A DNA stretch of 64,000 bases from Kwoniella bestiolae CBS 10118 (GCF_000512585.2 NC_089247.1:124001-188000), one strand, 5' to 3'; numbered from the stretch's first letter, positions 35,952 through 47,970 are shown. Numbers and translations: made by a program. Notes: generated by a model not told the origin, from the sequence alone.

Positions 35952-36867
35952 CGTTGGTAGTCGCTTCTTGCGGTAGACAATGGATGTTGAATAAGAGGAC
36001 TCTTCAACGGGAAGACTCTCAGGCTACAGTATTTATCCCATCGGAGGGGACTGATACCCCCTGGAAGACCTGGTTCCCTCCTAATGGTAGATATCACTTT
36101 GGCAACTTATGTTAGAGCCAAAGCTCTGGAATTACGCCACTCTAGCACCCGAGTACTGGGCGGAACCGATTATAGCGAAGGTTTTGGCGTGGATCAGGTC
36201 CAGTCGCCGCCTGAAGGGACCCGAACAGCTTGCGCAACAATCACCTACCCATTTGCAGATGTGGAGTTATATACGGAAGCAGGATACTGAGGCGGGTATT
36301 ATTTCCAATCACGGGGACTCATCGGTCTGAGCTGATAGGGTCATAGCGTAGCCTCGCTGTGGTCGGAAGCGAATAGCACCAGCTCAGACCTCATCCCTAA
36401 TCGGTTGCATTAGGCATAGCTCGCTGTGCCTCTATATCTAGTCAGCTGATTTCTGGCCCAACGGAACCCATGGGCACCTGCATGTCACTTACCTCGACCC
36501 GGGGTCACACTAGGATTGATCCCTGACTTGCGCCACAAGATAAGCAATACGTGTGTCACCACTGATCTACCTTGCCCGTGCGTAATGTGATTGTCCACAT
36601 GTTCGGATCCGTCCTTCCGCTGGGCCATCTGGGCATTTGATTTTGAGAAAGCATGGACCCAGAGATTATTCGCTTCGGAAGTAATCCAGCTTCGCATCAG
36701 GATGTACAACATATCGTGGCTGGTTATAGTTGATGAACCACAATACAAGGGAAGGTATAAAAGGACTAACAAACCTGTCTTTTGGCTCCAGTCCACAAAC
36801 ACCCATTCTCTTATCAGTCAATGGCAGAGTATCAGACTCTCAATTCCACCACACCTAACCTATAACA
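35952..36867. promoter_or_regulatory. Divergent intergenic region between the MACPF and orphan genes
   Basis: 916 nt. Short open frames exist on the plus strand at 36084-36330 but lack support. No tRNA or repeat was recognised. Confidence 0.45.
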
Positions 36868-37696
36868 ATGGCCGCTCCTCAACCTCAACCCAACGCCAAC
36901 CAAAACTTCGCCAACGTCCCAGCAGGCGACACCCCTCAACCCCAAGTGAACGACAAGCTCCGTCTCCCAGGATGGGAAGCAGCCTATCCGCAACAGCCCA
37001 TCCACTGGCTCCAGAACCAAAAATGGTTGAACGCGAATTACATCCTCGTCACGGGTTACCTGATCAGACAAGAGGGTAATATCACTAGGGAGAAACCTAT
37101 ACCTGTTTTCATCGATTCGGTGGTGTATAATCCCCATTGTGCGTTTTTGGTCAATACGCCGAATCTGTACGCTACGGATTATGTGGGGTTAAATAGGTAT
37201 AATGGGATTAATGGTTAGTTCTTCTATAAAATATCGCTGTTTTCGTGCACGGCGTGCAGTACTGGGTCGGATTCTGGATGATTCCAGATCTGTTGACTTT
37301 AGATGAGTTGTTGGCTGATGCCGTATTGCTTCAACCATAGGAACGGAATACCTTGAACTTTCAGATTTGAGACCCAAACACTACGATCTGCAATACGCCC
37401 AGGTACCTATCAATATCCCCGGTAGTCCCAATTCTTACTTTATCGTCATCCACCCTTTGAATAGGACTATCAACGTTGTGAGTGTCCTGAAATAGCCTAG
37501 TGGTAGAATCCAGGGCTGATCAGGTTTCTCGTGGTAGGATCGATTCGTAATGTTCAATTCTGAATTTATGAAGACGTCGGTCGAGACTGTTTTGAACACT
37601 GTGACTTGGGGGAACGCCAGTAAATTGATCGAAGCTTGGAAATCCGCTGGTAACAGGCCTTTGTCAAGGTTTAACGCGAATCAGTTCCCGCATTGA
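36868..37696 (+). CDS. Unrecognised 214-residue protein
   Basis: No family recognised. Three exons with clean sites: 36868-37214, about 37342-37477, and a last one from about 37539 to the stop at 37694-37696. Starts MAAPQPQPNANQNFANVPAG. The body has a beta-rich, Tyr/Asn-rich look: NANYILVTGYLIRQEGN, IPVFIDSVVYNPHCAFLVN, YFIVIHPLNRTINVDRFVMF. No signal peptide or membrane segment. The second splice joins NG to TEYLELSDLRPKHYDL. It is divergent from the MACPF gene. A functional link to it is only positional. Confidence 0.75.
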
Positions 37697-37836
37697 CCGA
37701 CGAGGCTGAATTCGTATTGTACCTATGCTCGTAGGGCAGTTTACAGTAGATAGCAGATCAAAATGCGAAGTCGTTGAGGTAGTTCAGCTTGTACATACAG
37801 TATGCAGAATGATGGCCTATCCATGAGGATATACGC

Positions 37837-38721
37837 CTACGGCCTAGGTAGGTTCCTATCCACCCATTCTCTAAGACTTTCCACCTCAATCCCCCTCTTC
37901 CCATTCCAAGTGACCCCAACATCCCAACTCACACCAATGTTCCGTGCCCATATCAAAGCGTATTTTGGACCTACGTCTTCCGGATCCCTCTTTCTCCTAA
38001 CTTCCAGCTCTTCGACCGTTATAATCTTCCTATCGACCTTCCATCCCACCCTCTCCACCTCTTTCGATACATCTTCGAACTTAATCGTATCGCTTGCTAT
38101 GTACACTACTCCCTGTGGTATATCTGGATTATCCAGTACGATCTTCGAGGTGATCCGTCCGATATCCTCTGCGGAAGTTACTGTAATCCCATTTGACCAT
38201 CCTCCCAGCGCATTGACCGTAGCTTTTCCAGTAGAGCTGTCTAAATCAACAACGCCGAAGGAAGGATGGAATAGGAAACTTGTGAATAATCCTGTAGAGA
38301 CTATCGTCCACTTTGTCTTATCTTGCGATCGAAGGAGATCTCGCACGTCAAGCTGTTCGTCAAATAATGGTTGGCTCGAACCTCTACCTATGAGATCGTA
38401 ATCTACGCCGAACTGCCATGGGAAATAATGCGGTACCCCCGCCTCTAGCACCGCGTGTGCCAGATTCAGCTGAGAGTTCGGACCGCCTGCGAAACCAGTT
38501 GCTGAGATGACTATGTCGTACCCCTCCAGCAGGGGGGTCAATTCTTCTGCAGTGGATGAGATGTCTCCGTGGACTACCTTGATGGGATAAGTGGATAGGT
38601 CTGTGCTGGACGATGCACGGAGTAGGACGGATACGGAGGGGTGGGCTGGGTGGGAGGTGAGTGAGCGGATCAGGGAGAGACCTAGCTCGCCCGCTCCGAT
38701 TATGAGGATTTTGGGTGTCAT
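37837..38721 (-). CDS. NmrA-like / isoflavone-reductase-like NAD(P)-binding protein
   Basis: Atypical SDR of 294 residues encoded in one exon, unusual in this intron-rich window. Start ATG at 38719-38721 gives MTPKILIIGAGELGLSLIRS, with the GxGxxG dinucleotide loop of a Rossmann fold. Further family marks are IVISATGFAGGPNSQLNLAH, YFPWQFGVDYDLIG, WTIVSTGLFTSFLFHPSFGV and a C-terminal GVSWDVGVTWNGKRGIEVES. It probably reduces a small aromatic or lactone-type substrate or acts as a redox sensor. The substrate is unknown. Stop is at 37837-37839. Confidence 0.9.
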   Translation of the reverse strand: MTPKILIIGAGELGLSLIRSLTSHPAHPSVSVLLRASSSTDLSTYPIKVVHGDISSTAEELTPLLEGYDIVISATGFAGGPNSQLNLAHAVLEAGVPHYFPWQFGVDYDLIGRGSSQPLFDEQLDVRDLLRSQDKTKWTIVSTGLFTSFLFHPSFGVVDLDSSTGKATVNALGGWSNGITVTSAEDIGRITSKIVLDNPDIPQGVVYIASDTIKFEDVSKEVERVGWKVDRKIITVEELEVRRKRDPEDVGPKYALIWARNIGVSWDVGVTWNGKRGIEVESLREWVDRNLPRP

Positions 38722-39136
38722 TTTGATGCGTTTCCCTTTATCCCTTTTCTTGCTTATGGAACTGAATGAAAGTATGTGAAATTTAACCTGATGAGGCGGA
38801 GAGAGAGCACACGGTCTGTTATATATATGCTGTACTCGTACTGATGACAAAGTAAGCATCTCTCCCCACTTCACCTCCACTCGGTCGGTCAACCTCCACT
38901 TGAGTCCTCCACCTCCTCCACCATCTCTCATGCTATATAAAGCTCTTGAAGAAGGGGAAAGTATGAAAGCCAGTAGTATCTCAGCGAGTAAGGAGAGATC
39001 TATCATACATGCGAAGTGCAGCTAAGATGACGCCTTTCCGGAGACAAGTCAAAACGAAGAGCGTTCGTATCTTCATTTGTTCGTTAACGATGCATCGACA
39101 GATACCATGATGCATCTTCTATCCCCTCTCTACTAT
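38722..39136. other. Intergenic region, NmrA promoter
   Basis: About 415 nt, with a Gly-coding-like CCACCTCC run near 38905. Nothing further recognised. Confidence 0.4.
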
Positions 39137-40629
39137 CTACTGCCTCTTCTTTTCGGTCCTCCGCGTCAAAGCGGGTCCGTATACCCTCTCTCGATGTTTC
39201 TTCCGGAACCCCACAATACTGCCTATCAACCATATCCAGAATGTCTCCTGAGGTAGGAACTGCCCTACTAATCGTCTGTAGGAGCTGTATACAGGGAACT
39301 GGAACATAACAAGCTTGAATCAGCCATTTCGCCACCAGGAGAGCAAGAGCGATGTAGCTCACCTTCCGACTTGTTATCCACTCGGTTAAAAACGTACTCG
39401 CGCAGAATAATATGCTCAGCTGATGAAAGGTATGGGCTATCAGCTGGATTCCCTAACCGATCGGAGAGCCCATCTGCCATATCGAGAATGACATGACATG
39501 CACGATCGATCCCACTCACAGCGAAACAAGGTGCCCAAACGCATCCATCGCCCCACCCTCTTCTCGTCACCCCACTAGAATCCGATCCAGCCACTACGAA
39601 CAACGCTTGAGTCACCCAGAATATCTGCTCGGAGGCGAAATTTGCATGTCTTGAATACCTGTATACACCTCTCGTGGGAAATCCTGGATGATGTGAAGGT
39701 GGATATGAAGAAGGTCTGGGACCTAGTCTGTTCTTTGAGTTGATTGAAGGGGGATGTACAAGTTTATCTTTAGGTAATGTATTCAACAAGCGATGTTTCT
39801 CCGATTGGAATTTGTACATCTCCCTGTCAGTCTTATATTCCATAATCAGACATCCGATTGCTAGGAACGCCACAGCCAGATCAGCGAGATTGAGGACTGT
39901 TGTCGATGCCGGTGCTGAATTTTGATATCGTAAAGGCAGGATATGTGAGATTTGACCGAATGATATACCGTAATTTGTGGTTGAAGCTAGCTCGCTGGGT
40001 GGGAGGGACATTATAGCGTATACTGGTAGACTTAGAGAGAAGAGTAATAACGGTTGAGCAATTGCTATTACGAATACATGTACTAGTGAGAAAACAAATC
40101 GCGGGACGAGAGATCGAAAAACGGTGTATCGGTAGTCTTCTGACTTGAGGTTGTAGAAGTCCCTCTTGAGGGCGTGAGAGAGAAGTCGAAGTGACCATAA
40201 CAGCTGCAAATAAGATTAGCAAGATTATTCATGGTCCCGGATGGTTTGGTTACATACTTGCAAGCCCCACATCAATGCCACTCTAGGTATGTCATGCCCA
40301 TAAACTCCCCCTTCTCCATTTACAAATATCCAAAGTACCAATAACCCCGTACAAAGCGGAGTATAGAAGGGCCATAACCTATCTACCCAGCTTACATTCC
40401 CACTTATAAGTCCCAGGGTATAGATGATAGGTATTGATAGTATGGTGAAAATCAGAGGGGCATGTAATGGATTTGTGGTCGATGCTGCTATGAATGATGT
40501 TGAGGTTGGAGATGGGTGGGTGGTATAGTGAAGTAAGAGGGAGGGCACTAATGATAAGACTGGTGTGGGGAGGAGAGGGACGTAAGGGAGGATAGGTTTG
40601 ACGAGGGGGATGATGAGTTTTGATGACAT
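39137..40629 (-). CDS. DUF1295 / steroid 5-alpha-reductase-like membrane protein
   Basis: Multi-pass membrane protein. Start ATG at 40627-40629 (MSSKLIIPLVKPILPYVPLL). Hydrophobic helices are followed by NVSWVDRLWPFYTPLCTGLL, typical of DUF1295, and RDFYNLKSEDYRYTVFR. The conserved C-terminal motif YRYSRHANFASEQIFWVTQA matches the family YSRHPN-x-x-GE cofactor site, with Ala for Pro. The end is reached through two introns: ALSILFCASTFLTEWITSRK (39359 up) joins to FPVYSSYRRLVGQFLPQETF and ends RTEKKRQ at stop 39137-39139. The family reduces C=C or C=O bonds in lipids/sterols; the substrate here is unknown. Confidence 0.88.
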
Positions 40630-41072
40630 GGTGAGGGAGGGAGGTGGGATGCGATGCTCCTCTATCCGCTGTCTGCGCTATGCTACCTCTATTTTATAGG
40701 TCGATAGAGTCTATGCAGTCTATACGTCTACATGTATCCTCGATGAGATGAGATGTCACTTTGTTTTGAATTCGATGTAATGGATCGAATGACATACATG
40801 AATGAATCAATCGACAGTGGTGGAGGTGAGTAACCGATCCGATATACACATAATCATTAAATGGGTCACTCATTTATATACTTGTATTATTTCGGTGCAG
40901 TAGTGCTTCTTCGCAAAGTACAGAAATGTTGAATCTCCAACTTGTATTAAGCACTTACTATACTATATATAATCCCATTGTCAACATACATAGCGTAAAT
41001 AACACGTACACTACCACTACAACCTAATCCAAATCGTTTCTCGACAACCCCTCCTGGTAGATTCACAACAGC
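40630..41072. promoter_or_regulatory. Divergent promoter of the DUF1295 and uL11m genes
   Basis: 443 nt between divergent starts. AT-rich, no gene seen. Confidence 0.45.
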
Positions 41073-41901
41073 ATGTCAAAAAAGACGGCGGCAGCATCAG
41101 CCCAATTGGTAGTAAGTACAATCCATCTGAAATCTTGCAATTCTGCTTTGCCATCCAGGCGAACGATTATATACGTCAGCATGAGCTGAATATATCGTTC
41201 TTCCTCGCAGAAAATCGTCGTTGGAGCTGGCAAGGCAACACCAACGCCACCTGTCGGTCCTGCATTGGGTGCTAGAGGTGTGAAAGCAATGGATTTCTGT
41301 AAAGAGTTGTGAGTGGTTCTCATCGTAGCGAAAGAATCAGGCTTGGGCTTGGGGGATTGGCGCATTCATTATGTGTTCAGTGGAGGGAATCCGATTATCG
41401 ATCGATCTTGGTCGTCCTCTAGCTCTCAATTCATCAAGACATCCTAGTGTTTGGTGTATTCTTACGCCATCATCTTACATGTGGTTGTAACATTACCACC
41501 CACGCTCTTCCGAATCGAATAAAATATGATACCCTCATACTCCCAAAGCTTACAGAGAGATACTAATCCCCCTTAAATATCGACGTAGCAACGCCCGCAC
41601 AGCAACCTACACCCAATCCATCCCCATCCCCACACTGATAACCATCTCCCCCGACCGAACATTCACCTTCTCAACACGCACACCCCCCGTATCGTACCTT
41701 ATCAAGAAGACCCTGGGTCTGGAGAAGGGATCAGGCGAGGCGATGGGTAAACCGACGGGAACAAAGTTGAGCTTGAAGCATGTGTATGAGATTGCAAAGA
41801 TAAAAGCGGGTGATGAGGATTTGGGGGCGTTGGGTCTCGAGAGGATAGCGAGGGGGATTGTGGGGACGGCTAGGAGTTTGGGGGTCGAGGTGGTTCCGTA
41901 G
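41073..41901 (+). CDS. Mitochondrial large-subunit ribosomal protein uL11m
   Basis: Component of the mitoribosome GTPase-associated centre. Start at 41073 gives MSKKTAAASAQLV. Exon 2 encodes KIVVGAGKATPTPPVGPALG, with GARGVKAMDFCKEF. Exon 3 (41589-41901) continues NARTATYTQSIPIPTLITIS and DRTFTFSTRTPPVSYLIKK, and ends RIARGIVGTARSLGVEVVP. The KPTGTKLSLKHVYEIAKIK block fits bacterial-type L11. About 149 residues. The second intron is long for this genome (about 280 nt) and has a TACTAAT branch-like element near its end. Confidence 0.93.
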
Positions 41902-42398
41902 GCCGTAGGTTTTTGTTGGCATGTATGATATAGATTATATGGTATGTTTACAACATACAAGGTTTTCGTTACTGATTTTAAGGATTCATGGCTCATGGTT
42001 CATGGGTCATGCCGGTGGGTCCTGGGTTATACTAAATTTTGTGGGGACTAGGGCTGCCTTTGCGCTTAGGTCCTGTGCAGCGTATCAAGTTACTGATACC
42101 GCTCATGAGTTATAGCTAATCTAGCATTGCGTCTGCAAGATTCCACAAAACGATCTGCGAGTCAGGAATTCGATCAAGCTGTTGCCAAATAAAAAAGAAA
42201 AGAAAAAGAAACACGAGAATGAAAAACGGATAACAACCCTCTTTGCGACCGAAAGTAGATGTATTCGTATAATATCATTACGATTATTCGCATTCATGTC
42301 TACCCTTTTTCGTTTTATCTCAATACACATCCTTCTTCTAAACCCAAACTCAAGACACTATACTATTTTGACTGAACGAATTGGCACGATACACCCGA
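41902..42398. other. Convergent intergenic region
   Basis: 3' sides of uL11m and the glutathione transferase gene. It contains an A-rich stretch at 42187-42215 and repeats of tcatggnt near 41988-42010. No gene seen. Confidence 0.45.
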
Positions 42399-43615
42399 TC
42401 ATTTACCAAACCCAAAGTTCTTCCTGGATTCCTCGGCCTTCTTATCCTCCTCCTCCTTTGACAACTTCTTTCCTCTGGTAGGTACGCCCAACCCCTTGTA
42501 CACTGCCGGTCGAGCTTCGATGGTCTCCAACCATTTGGCGACGTGGGGGTAGGGCTCGATGTCAAGTCCTGCCCATGCGTGGCCTCGGACCCAGGGGAAG
42601 ACTGCGGTTGTACAGGTTAGCGAACGATGTCACACGGGTCGTATATTGGAAAGAAGTCAAGATGAGAGGGTGTACAGCAAAGCGGGCGATATTCTTATCA
42701 CATCCACATCCACATCCACACGACGTTGAAAGGGCCCGAACGACACAGATTGATACAAAGCACCTCTACTTTTGACTCACCATTGATATCTGCCACACTG
42801 TATTTCCCACCTACCAAGAACCCTTTACTCTCAGGTTTCTTAAGTTGATCTTCCAGTACGCTGTACAGTCGAAGTGTCTCTTCTTGGTATCGCTTGATTC
42901 CGTATGGAATTTGCTCAGGGGCATATCGGCTAGAAATAGTACAGGAGTCAGTGAGCTTTCCCACTGTGACAAGGTATTGATAACCCTATCGAGCGGTCAC
43001 AGAGGGGGTAGTAAGATGCCAATCCATCCAATTTAGACCAACTCACTAGAAATGATTAGCCTGCCCTTGCATAGGTCCAACACCCCCATGCGCAAAGAAG
43101 ATCCAACTGAGGGTATCTGCACGAAGCTTCGCATCGGTGAAGCTGAACTTATGGTCTTTATCATACTGTTCGATAAGCCATAGTAAGATACTGGCGGATT
43201 CCCAAATATTGTGTCCACCTCCTACGTTCTCATCTACCAAAGCTGGGATCCGTCCGTTCGGGTTGATGGCTAGGAATTCAGGTTTCTTCTGATCCTTCTC
43301 TGAGAAACTTAGGGGGATGAAGTCATAGACTAGTTCTTTAGAGTCTGGGTAGGCCGCGTGTAGTTCCTCGAGGAGGATGGAGGGTTTATAGCCGTTGGGG
43401 GTGCCTACGGTATATAGGTGGAGTTTGGGGGCGAGGTCCGGGGATGAGAACGATTCGGGTCGTTGTGGGGAGGGAAGGGTTGATGACATTCTGATTTTGG
43501 TTTTGGTTTGTGGTGATGTAGTTATGATATTTCTGGGGGAAACAGGTGGTCTAAGTAGGTTAAGAGGACGAAGTGTTCGATGGATGGTAGATACACTGAG
43601 GGAGGATCTGATCAT
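42399..43615 (-). CDS. Glutathione S-transferase, Ure2p-like
   Basis: Start ATG at 43613-43615 gives MIRSSLSVSTIHRTLRPLNL, a basic Ser/Arg-rich leader; a second ATG at 43487-43489 (MSSTLPSPQRPESFSS) would give a leaderless form. The thioredoxin-like domain follows: LHLYTVGTPNGYKPSILLEE, INPNGRIPALVDEN and WESASILLWLIEQYD. The helical C-terminal domain has PMQGQANHF, then YAPEQIPYGIKRYQEETLRL, and FLVGGKYSVADIN, the GST helix N-cap motif. The final exon is VFPWVRGHAWAGLDIEPYPH to stop at 42399-42401. Such proteins conjugate or reduce with glutathione. The PNGYK motif is characteristic of the Ure2p/YfcG class. Confidence 0.92.
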
Positions 43616-44584
43616 TGACTCTTGGGAAGTATGATCTCAAATACAATCATAGACAAGCTTTATATATGTTGTACAGTTGAGATCGCAAGCTGACCAAGTC
43701 AAGTTTGTGCGAATGATCACATAATCAATCGCACTCGCACTCGTATGTGATATGTCATCATTGATTCAGACAGATATCAAATAACGTTATTTATCGACCC
43801 ACCTCTCACCTCCACCCGGGAGGACAATCTGTCGATAAACTACGAGTACAGTCCGTTTTCTCTTTCGATCTCAAACGTACATCTATTGGAGATACCTACT
43901 GCCCTCTGTTTGCATACATGATGGACGATGCAAGCTGGATTGATAGTCTATGGCCATCTGAGCCGAACCAAATCACTGAGAATGAGGAGCTCTATCCTTA
44001 GGATCTAGGACCATACAAACAGTACCGAGAAATACGGGAATATCCCTCCCATCGGATTACACCGATCAGCCAAACATCCTTCCAAAGGGTCCATCCACAT
44101 TAATGACCGTGCGCTGACATTGTGGACATTCCCAGTGCCACTCGTAGTATCCGTCGTACTAGTATGACTTACACTATGCCATAGTCCCGTTCAAGCTATC
44201 GTGTCGAAGGGAACAACAAGGAGGCATGAAGACGTCATGTTGAGTCAACCTTTTCCAACTGCAACTAACTGCCAGGAATTCATACCACGAGTTCGAAGAT
44301 CCAACTTGCACTTGAATCCCGGGACAACTCAACAGGCGTCAGTAGTACTGTCCAACTGCTCGATCACCTTTTTCAGCAACGGCTGAATGACCAACTCAGA
44401 ACGTGCAATGATCTTATTCATATCATACTAGCAAAAAAAAGCCATGCACTAACCCCAAAAAGAATGCAAAGTGTAGATATCGAATACATCTAATTAAAGA
44501 GATTCAATCTTTCAAAGCCAAACCATAACATCCTTTCCAAAAGTGTCGTGAACTGACTTCCTTTTCACCCTTGTATAAGCTAAA
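43616..44584. other. Intergenic region, no gene seen
   Basis: 970 nt between the GST start and the 3' end of RPS0. No ORF with coding character, no tRNA or repeat recognised. Confidence 0.45.
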
Positions 44585-45880
44585 TTACCAACCGCCCGAA
44601 GCGTCTTGAGCGGGCTCGGCGGTCCAGTCTCCAGAGGTGGGTTCAGCGGACCAGTCGAGGGCTACGTCAAGACAAGGGAGATATCAGTATTGTTCGTGTA
44701 CTGACATATTACCGAAGGAATGCTATGAAGGTAAAGCAAAGATGGGATTGATACAGGAAAAGGTTGCTCACCTTGCTCAGTGGGTTGAGCAGCAAGGACG
44801 GAATCAGCGGCGTTTCCAGCGTCCCATTCCTGAGCTACACCAGTAGCAGCACCAGTGGCGGCAGCATCGGCATCACCACCCTCGGCATCGGCTTGAGCAG
44901 CGGCCTTTTCGGCGGCCTCTCGCTCGATCTCCTCGGGATCTCTGTAGAAGAAGAGATCGGGGAGGGTCTCCCATCCTGAAGGACCGGTGGGACCTCGGGG
45001 AACTTGTCCCTTGAGTCTAAGGACCTCTCGACAGAGGAGGTACCAGAGGAGACCGACGGAGTGTCGGGACTTGTTGTTTCCTGGGATGGCGATGTCGACG
45101 AACTTGAGGGAGGCGTCGGTGTCACAGAAGGCGATGACTCTGTGGCGTGGAGTAGGGATGTCAGCGTATGTCAAGTGATGTAGCATGTTTTCGATGAGTC
45201 GTCAAAGAAAGAGCAGAAACCCACGGGATGTTAACGTAAGCAGCCTCTCGGATAGCTTGGTGGTCAACTCTAGGGTCGGTTACAACGATGACTCGGGGTT
45301 CCTTGAACGATCGAGTGATGTAGTTGGTGAATGAACCAGGGGTGAATCGACCGGCGATAGCTTGGGCACCGGTGAAAGAACCGAACTTGAGGACGGCTCT
45401 GTGACCGTAAGGTCTGGCTGAGATCACACAGATATCGTTGGGGTTGTCGATGGTAGCGAGAACTCGGGCGGCGAGGACGAGCTTTTCCCAGGTCTTACCG
45501 ACGTTGAGGACGTGGATACCTGCGGTAGTACATATGTATCAGTGGACTGTTCATAGGAGTTCTCATCCAATAACCCATCCCCTATCTCTATCTCATTATT
45601 CTAAGACTGTTCTGATTCCCAATCAGGACCGTTCGTCATCCCGTTGGATCTACTTCCCGCCCATATGGCTGAACCTCCCAAACCATCCTTTCCATCCCAA
45701 ACGCCATTCTGTATATGAACAAAACCCAAACCCAAACCCACCATCAGCTCGTCTCTTCCAGACGTAAGACTCCATGGTCTTATCACAGTTCTTGGTACCC
45801 AAGTGAGCTTGAGCGGCCAAGAGAAGTTGGATATCCTCCTCGGTAGCTTGAAGGGCTTTAGGAAGTCTGTCAGCGGACAT
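44585..45880 (-). CDS. RPS0: 40S ribosomal protein uS2 (S0/SA)
   Basis: Small-subunit ribosomal protein. Start ATG at 45878-45880 gives MSADRLPKALQATEEDIQLL, then AAQAHLGTKNCDKTMESYVW. Further exons: IHVLNVGKTWEKLVLAARVL, FGSFTGAQAIAGRFTPGSFT, VTDPRVDHQAIREAAYVNIP, AFCDTDASLKFVDIAIPGNN and SVGLLWYLLCREVLRLKG. The C-terminus is Ala/Glu-rich and ends with the conserved ALDWSAEP...DWTAEP repeats. Stop at 44585-44587. Four exons. The first intron contains a CCCAAA run on the plus strand. Extreme conservation makes the call certain. Confidence 0.97.
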
Positions 45881-47103
45881 TTTGTTGGATGTTGTTGCTG
45901 GTTTTGGAGGGGTTGTTTTGTTGATTAAACGTTGAAGGGGCTTGCAAATGTGCAGCAGATATCTACGTAGATGATACTATCGAAGATACTGAGATGAGAA
46001 GTTGTTCTACCGCAAACCGAAGTAGATTTTTGATGAAGATCAAAAGGGGAAGGAGTAACGATGAGAATGGGATTGATGATTTGCGACAATGCCATGCACC
46101 CAAAAGGTGAATGTGGGAATGAGTATGGAAAATTAAATCCGATAATGTCACTGATTGCAATCGCCACATCCAAAGCTTAACGCCGACAGCTATAGTTCCG
46201 AGGAGTGGGGAATGCGGAGTATGCCACTTGAATAGCGTTCAGGATGCAATAATCGTAAATCGTAATGACTCGTGATCAAGTGAGCTAGCGTCATTAGGAA
46301 AAGAGCGGTACGAGTCGTAATTCATTGTAATTTCCCGGAGATGGATCAGATATCTGTCCGTAGTGTGTCATTTGTTACCACATCAAGTAATTATTCAATG
46401 ACGGATCAACGTGGAGTGGGAACTATAGTGGTACCTGATCACATCACATCAAGAGGGGTGAGCCTGATAACTGGTTCATAAGAAATTGCGCACTACCCTT
46501 GTATTACGATTTGATTCCGTTATCATTACCCCTCCCCCTGTTGCTCTTGCTGTTGATTCAACTACTGGTTTTACTCGCCACCGGTTCAAATCACACTCAC
46601 TACTCACCACTCTACTTTCTCATCATCCATCACAATAGCAAAACCATAGAATATAACACCACTCAACTTACAGACTGTACCGCATCTACATTCAACCTAG
46701 AGATACCCAAAAGCCCCTTTGGTCAGCTTAGAGGGCAAAATCAGTGAGCGAGAGATAAAACTTAGAGTAGAAAGAGCCATCCGGTCACCGCCGGCGAGGT
46801 GAGTTTGACTCGTTGAATTCGACTCTGTCCGAACATCACATCGCATAACCAAAAGCGATGCTCAGCAGACTCATGACGACCAAGCTATGCATGACACTGA
46901 TTTGTCCCTCACGATAGAGATCCAGTCAAAGTGCGGTTCCGACGTCGTAGAAAGCGTAGAAAGAAAAGGATCACATCGCATTATTCCCCACTCTACATAA
47001 CCCCTAAAAAGGATACAACAATCCGTCGGTTTGGGATCTAATTTTCATCGAACATACACGATATATCATTCACTACTCACCACTCAATACCAGTATCATC
47101 AAA

Positions 47104-47166
47104 ATGTCCTCATTCACTGTTGTTGCTATTATCAAGTCCGAATCAGCTCTTGAAGCTAGATGCTAG
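47104..47166 (+). CDS. Upstream ORF 1 in the phosphatase leader (20 aa)
   Basis: ATG in strong context (tcaaaATGt), 20 codons then TAG, about 0.8 kb before the main start. Encodes MSSFTVVAIIKSESALEARC. It may restrain translation of the phosphatase, or it may be the start of an unrecognised spliced gene. Confidence 0.35.
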   Translation: MSSFTVVAIIKSESALEARC

Positions 47167-47312
47167 ATCACCTATACCCACGGTACATCAACATTTGCCA
47201 CTCGACTCAAAATACCATCAAAACGGATACCCACTAAATCAACGGACGGGACAATCAACAACAACGATATCATTCATCAAGCTTTGCATTGTTTCCTTCC
47301 AATTCGATTCTC

Positions 47313-47384
47313 ATGGATATCAATTTTGGGTCAACTCAACATACAAGTGGTATAATCTGTCTGGTCAGGTCTTCGGTCATTTGA
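47313..47384 (+). CDS. Upstream ORF 2 in the phosphatase leader (23 aa)
   Basis: ATG (ctcATGg) followed by 22 codons and TGA. It is the only other upstream ATG I noticed between uORF 1 and the main start. Role as a uORF is inferred. Confidence 0.3.
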   Translation: MDINFGSTQHTSGIICLVRSSVI

Positions 47385-47970
47385 TATAACTTACAAACGG
47401 TATAACTCCTATCACAACCTTAGTAGGAACAAGGCTGGACAATCTGGTCGAATCAACAACATCTTTCAAACTGATCGTCCACCTTGCAACACTCCCTATC
47501 ATCTACTTCCTCATCAACATCACCTAGGCGATCCTTTTGTTAGCGATACCGCCCACTACCTCGAAACCTTTTTGTTCTCGATTTACACCATCCAACCATT
47601 CACACCTGTCCATCAACCCCTCCTTTCACTCTACCCTCACCACGTTCGACTTTCCCGAGTACCACATATCAAAGGAAATATCGTTGTTAGCAGATCACTC
47701 ATATCTATATAATCATATCTTCAAAGATCGAGTTAAGGTTATTCCTCGTAATCGCCACTCGACTGATCGACATCTCTTAATCTCGTTTTCGTTAGTCTAA
47801 ATCACACCATCAAAGTGTGTAGATTCTATCGATAACACCAACAAGGCGCGAAGAAAACGGAGGCTTTCTTTTTTCCCTATTCCGACAAATCATAGCCATT
47901 AATCGCCACCGCACTTCTTCGCCACCCTCCCCTTATCCATCTTACCGACTTCTCTTTAAACAAAAACAAC

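Larger units (their letters stand above)
45881..47970. promoter_or_regulatory. RPS0 promoter and long leader of the phosphatase gene
   Basis: 2.1 kb without a firm gene. From about 46500 the plus strand is C/T- and CA-rich, like a transcribed leader. Two short upstream ORFs begin at 47104 and 47313. There may be leader introns, but I could not place them. Confidence 0.5.

Noticed and set aside
36084..36330. Overlapping plus-strand open frames in the MACPF/orphan intergenic region
   Set aside because: Short, no recognisable motif, no clear splice partners; treated as chance ORFs in a promoter region.
45497..45741. Possible box C/D snoRNA in the RPS0 first intron
   Set aside because: Loose C- and D-like words exist, but no paired terminal stem or convincing C/D spacing was found.
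45720..45742. CCCAAA repeats resembling telomeric sequence
   Set aside because: Only a few units, located at the 5' end of an RPS0 intron; not TTAGGG-type and not at a contig end.
46499..46747. Leucine-rich 82-codon frame
   Set aside because: It opens without an ATG and the composition mirrors CT-rich leader DNA.
47537..47800. 87-codon frame in the phosphatase leader
   Set aside because: No ATG at its start and CT-rich leader composition; no family motif.
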